This document shows positions 60,994 through 64,000 of a stretch of DNA of 64,000 nt, in pieces. The notes under the pieces were generated by a model. That model had not been told where the DNA came from. It did no database searches and worked only from the letters and a program-made list of their open reading frames with translations. The stretch is from Cunninghamia lanceolata (taxonomy: Eukaryota > Streptophyta > Pinopsida > Cupressales > Cupressaceae). A program made the position numbers and the translations under genes. Position 1 is the stretch's first letter; every line of letters begins with the position of its first letter. The stretch lies in the NCBI GenBank assembly GCA_027924645.1, contig BSBN01000140.1, positions 14,762,501 to 14,826,500 on the forward strand. Direction: 5' to 3'.

Positions 60994-61225
60994 GTATAAC
61001 ATGTATATATACTTATGCGGCTAAGTATAGGTTGATTTTCAAAAATTTTGGTGTGCAGATTCTACCCTTTGCCATTGATGTCAAAGGGGGAGTGAGGAGC
61101 AATGAAAAATGTGGAATCCAACTAAGGGGGATTTCCAGAAAAGTGTACATTAGAATAGAGCATCAACCAAGGGGGAGTGTAGTGTGACACTTAGTCATTT
61201 TTCAGTAAGTGTTGCCATCAATGCC

Positions 61226-61237
61226 AAAGGGGGAGAT
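61226..61237 (+). other. Element D polypurine tract
   Basis: AAAGGGGGAGAT immediately before the 3' LTR. Confidence 0.9.
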
Positions 61238-62342
61238 TGTTGGCAAGAGACACTGTGTGGCTTCATGAGTGTTGTCATTGATGGCAACAAAGTCCATCTC
61301 ACACATCCATAGGACATGGTATGTCTATACCGGAAGTCAGATTGAAGAGTATTTTGGTCCGGTGAGAAAGAACAGAGTATACAACAAGGTCTGACAATCA
61401 GGTCTAGATCTCTCATAGTAAGTATCTCAGCAAAGTGCGGACTTGGGAAAGTCAAGAGGAGTATCATGATTGATACATTCCAGAGATTGAGCCTCTGGTG
61501 ATGAACGAGTGAACAGATATAAGCACCTAAGTGTTGGGTTCCTGTTTGGTAGAGTAGACTGAGGAAGATCTGACCAGTAGAGCATCGGACCTTAATCTAG
61601 AAGAGGAATTGATGGTGATCAAGTTTCTTAAGGGATCATTCATGGTTGGCCAACATGATTGATGACTTCTATAACTATCTTTTTGATACACATCACTTAG
61701 TAAGCATGGATTCAGCTGATAGACTAGAGTTTGGAAATATCTTGAGTTTTTCAGATGCTAACTAGAAAGATGTTGAAATCCTTGGTGCGGATATATATAC
61801 CAGATGGATTTTGATGTGAAGGTGTGTGTAGTGTGTTGTGTTGTGTGAAGAAAAGCAGAGAGTAGTGTGGAAGTAGCAATACAGGTCTGGTATGTGATAG
61901 GATAACATCACCAAAGAAGATGAAGAATGAAGTGCAGTAGATCAGTGTATTGAGCCTAACCGGAACTGAACCTCAGCATATGTGGATGCTTCTCATTAGT
62001 TCAAACACCTAGTTACTTTCTTTATACCTTGTAGATAGTGAGTAGTGAGCCTCTTTTGAGTAGTGTGCTCGGTCAGTGAGCCCTAATTGGTAAGTGCCAT
62101 TTTGTACTTCTATTCTTTTAACAGAGAATACCATCTTGGGTTAGTCACCGCATGATTTTTCCCTTAATAGGGTTTTCCACGTAAAAATCCCTTTGTTATG
62201 TGTGTTGATTTCATTTCTACTTTCATGTTCATTCATGCTTATATGTTTTGATAAAGCACTATTGTTAAAGAAGATAAGAAAGTTAAGAAGTTTAAGATAA
62301 CTGATTCATCCCCCCTCTCAATTATCTGCCTTGTTTCCAACA
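61238..62342 (+). repeat. Element D 3' LTR
   Basis: TGTTGGCAAGAGAC...TTTCCAACA, 1,105 bp, followed by TSD CTTTC. It pairs with 54,770-55,884. Confidence 0.94.
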
Positions 62343-62609
62343 CTTTCATCACTGGAGGCTCAATCTTTGGAATGTAGCAGTCATGGTACTCCTCTTGACT
62401 TCCCCAAGTCTGCACTTTGCTGAGATACATCCTCTGAGAGATCTGGACCTGATTGTCAGACCTTGCTGCATGCTCTATTCTTGTTCACTGGACCAAAACA
62501 CTCCAATCTGACTTCCGGTATAGACATACTATGTGCTGTGGATGTGTGGGATAAACTTTGTGCCATCAATGACAATAATAGTGAAGTCACATAGTGTCTC
62601 TTTCCAACA
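62343..62609 (-). repeat. Element C 5' LTR, remaining piece
   Basis: Begins with the second CTTTC duplication and ends TTTCCAACA at the A/C junction. It completes C's 5' LTR. Confidence 0.92.
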
Positions 62610-64000
62610 GGAAATACATGAGAAGATGGTGGATATTGATATAGATCAATACAATGAAGATTTTCATAATAATGAAAGGGATTGTAGAGGCAAGATATTC
62701 TACAATTGGTACAACACAGAAAACAAACCCAAGGCTATGGCAAGAATTCACAAGAATCTGCTAAGAATATACTTTAAAGAGGAAATATACTTGATGATTA
62801 CAATGTTAAGTGGATTATTGGGATTGAGGGATGGCACTAAGTGTGAGCCATGGATGTTTACTGTCATCGAGTTGATGAGAGAAGCAAAACAAGAGCAAGG
62901 ACAAATTCATAGCACCAAGGCTATAAGCATAGTCATATGGAAATAGGCGATGCTAAGGAAGCAAAAGCTATTGCCTTTCTATTTGTCTTCATACTTATTG
63001 TATTCTTGTGCAGCAAAGGTTCAGCCATTCATACATGGGATAGACAGGGTTGGAACCTTAGGAAATGGTCCAGGTCAGAAGTTGGTATATGAACATTACC
63101 CTGATTTACATGAAGAGAATCCATTGAAGAAGTATGCTTTAGTAAATGATGTGTTCTATACATACATGGTTAGAATTTTAAGGGAAGAGAAAGATAAGAG
63201 GTTATCTAAAGATGCAAAAGATACAATTGGGCTGCACAGTTCCTGGTATATTCAATTTCCACATTTTACTTATATCAGAACTGAAGGATTTGAGGGAAAA
63301 CCTTTTATGCTACCCAAGTATCCTTCCAATAAATTGATTGTTCTAGAATTTTCAAGGTAGAATTTGAATGCCTTTAGAATGTACAAGAAGAGGTTTAGCA
63401 GAGGAAATCTTAAGTTACCTTGGTCAATTAGTAGAAATTCATGCTATAGTGAGGGGGTTACTAGTTATTCAGAATAGGAATTGAGATATTATGGATTTGA
63501 GGAGTTTGATTTTGCCAGAATGTTTGATCCCTTTCATAGAATTCAAAATACAATTGATAAAATGTTTAAACATCAAATACATATTGAAGATTTTTGGTCA
63601 GACTGGAAGAATGATAAAGAGGTAAGAAAGAGGGCTCATAAAAGATTAACATTTGATCAAATGAGATCTATGGGAGATATATATGTTCCCCTAGAGGTTG
63701 AGGATGATGGAAAATTGTTGCATCATAGTTATGAAAGTGCCAGGCTTGCTCCTATTGGAGAGCTTGATTGGTCACAACCGTGGAACACATCTTTGGACAT
63801 ATTGTCCAAACTAGTCATCTTGTTTTCAAAAATATGGTTAAAAGATAGGATTGAAGAGCTTAAAGCTAAAGGGAGGGAGATCACATATCCAAAGAAAGGT
63901 AAAAGAGAGTAAGGGAGCATAGTGATGATCTCCAATGCTTCTCTCAGAAGAAAAGAAAGATTGTAGAAGCCAAAATTGTAAAGAATAAAAATGCTACTCT
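62610..64000 (+). repeat. Element A second LTR copy, part 2
   Basis: Resumes with GGAAATACATGAGAAG, matching 25,137 onward in the first copy, and runs off the window. The further end of this LTR, A's right TSD and the rest of Gypsy-M should lie beyond. Confidence 0.85.
62610..64000 (+). pseudogene. ORF-L second copy, continuation
   Basis: Continues the frame interrupted at 40,109 (EIHEKMVDIDIDQYNEDF). TAG stops occur at 62,944, 63,358 and 63,476, and a small indel near 63,905 shifts the frame. The TAG at 63,358 is shared with 25,891 in the first copy. At 26,308, where the first copy has TAA, this copy keeps CAA (SQPWNTS), which supports Gln as the original residue. Confidence 0.85.

Larger units (their letters stand above)
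54770..62342 (+). mobile_element. Pol-less LTR element 'D'
   Basis: 7,573 bp with a perfect TSD CTTTC (54,765-54,769 and 62,343-62,347), inserted in element C's 5' LTR. It has the same plan as B. ORF1 and ORF2 keep their frames end to end apart from stops, which makes D the best copy for reading the family. Confidence 0.95.
40110..62609 (-). mobile_element. Pol-less LTR element 'C', carrying B and D inside its LTRs
   Basis: Minus strand. Starts TGTTGGAAAT and ends TTTCCAACA, with TSD GGAAA (left copy has one transition). After removing B and D (each with one TSD copy), C is about 7.6 kb. It has a 5' LTR (53,909-54,769 plus 62,348-62,609), primer site, ORF1, spacer, ORF2, polypurine tract and a 3' LTR (40,110-40,222 plus 47,542-48,550). 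No protease, RT or integrase is present. Confidence 0.92.
22910..64000 (+). mobile_element. Giant Ty3/gypsy element 'A', right end beyond the window
   Basis: It begins TGTGGTGCTCA at a sharp break in Gypsy-M (left flank ACTAT). The same sequence begins again at 37,889, after gag-pol, and can be followed for 2.2 kb. It then continues at 62,610 after a 22.5-kb nested insertion. Without nested elements A would span about 22 kb. Protease, RT and integrase active sites are preserved, but the frames contain many stops. Confidence 0.8.

Noticed and set aside
37889..64000. A tandem second copy of element A sharing a middle LTR
   Set aside because: Not excluded, but less favoured. The primer-like site lies at 30,141 next to gag and none is evident between 22,910 and ORF-L. 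The window ends too early to decide.
1..64000. Host genes, tRNA, rRNA or organelle inserts
   Set aside because: I looked on both strands and found no exon-like conserved host protein, no cloverleaf with CCA-type ends, and no rRNA or plastid sequence that I recognise.

Overview
The window is repeat DNA from a large-genome seed plant. I see no host gene, tRNA, rRNA, plasmid or bacterial feature. The plant assignment rests on Ty1/copia and Ty3/gypsy LTR retrotransposons with TG...CA termini, 5-bp target-site duplications (TSDs), initiator-Met-tRNA primer sites (TGGTATCAGAGC) and AAAGGGGGAGA polypurine tracts. The deep nesting and LTR pairs that differ by roughly 5-10% by eye suggest old insertions in a genome that removes DNA slowly. 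A gymnosperm is plausible but not proven.

Layout. (1) 1-10,630: AT-rich decayed DNA with an (AT)n microsatellite, a degenerate minus-strand gypsy pol fragment (1,524-3,120), an unknown plus-strand ORF (3,796-4,634) cut by an LTR-like block (4,635 to about 5,523), a 111-bp hairpin (6,560-6,670), and a diverged repeat tract that may be a gypsy LTR. (2) 10,631-22,909: a minus-strand gypsy element ('Gypsy-M'). It is split by a complete copia element ('E1', 11,850-18,875, TSD CAGTG) and by a 562-bp solo LTR (21,211-21,772, TSD AGGCC). (3) 22,910-64,000 and beyond: a giant plus-strand gypsy element ('A'). Its apparent 5' LTR is about 7.2 kb and contains a ghost ORF of 1,467 codons ('ORF-L'). A single gag-pol frame follows (30,212-36,957), then a second LTR copy from 37,889. 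(4) That second LTR copy is split at 40,109/62,610 by element 'C' (minus strand). C carries relatives in both of its own LTRs: 'B' (40,223-47,536, TSD ACATA) and 'D' (54,770-62,342, TSD CTTTC).

B, C and D are three copies of one pol-less LTR element. Each has a copia-type primer site, ORF1 (coiled coil plus four CCHC zinc knuckles), a CTCAGGGGGAG motif, ORF2 (about 1,070 codons, unknown globular region plus long charged coiled coils) and a polypurine tract. Their LTR 3' segments, primer site and polypurine tract match those of copia E1. This suggests non-autonomous elements mobilised by copia enzymes. The nest order is Gypsy-M, then A, then C, then B and D.

All long frames are broken, mostly by in-frame TAG where Gln is expected, with very few indels. 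That is the decay expected of methylated plant transposons (C to T at CAG). Nothing here should be read as a working gene.
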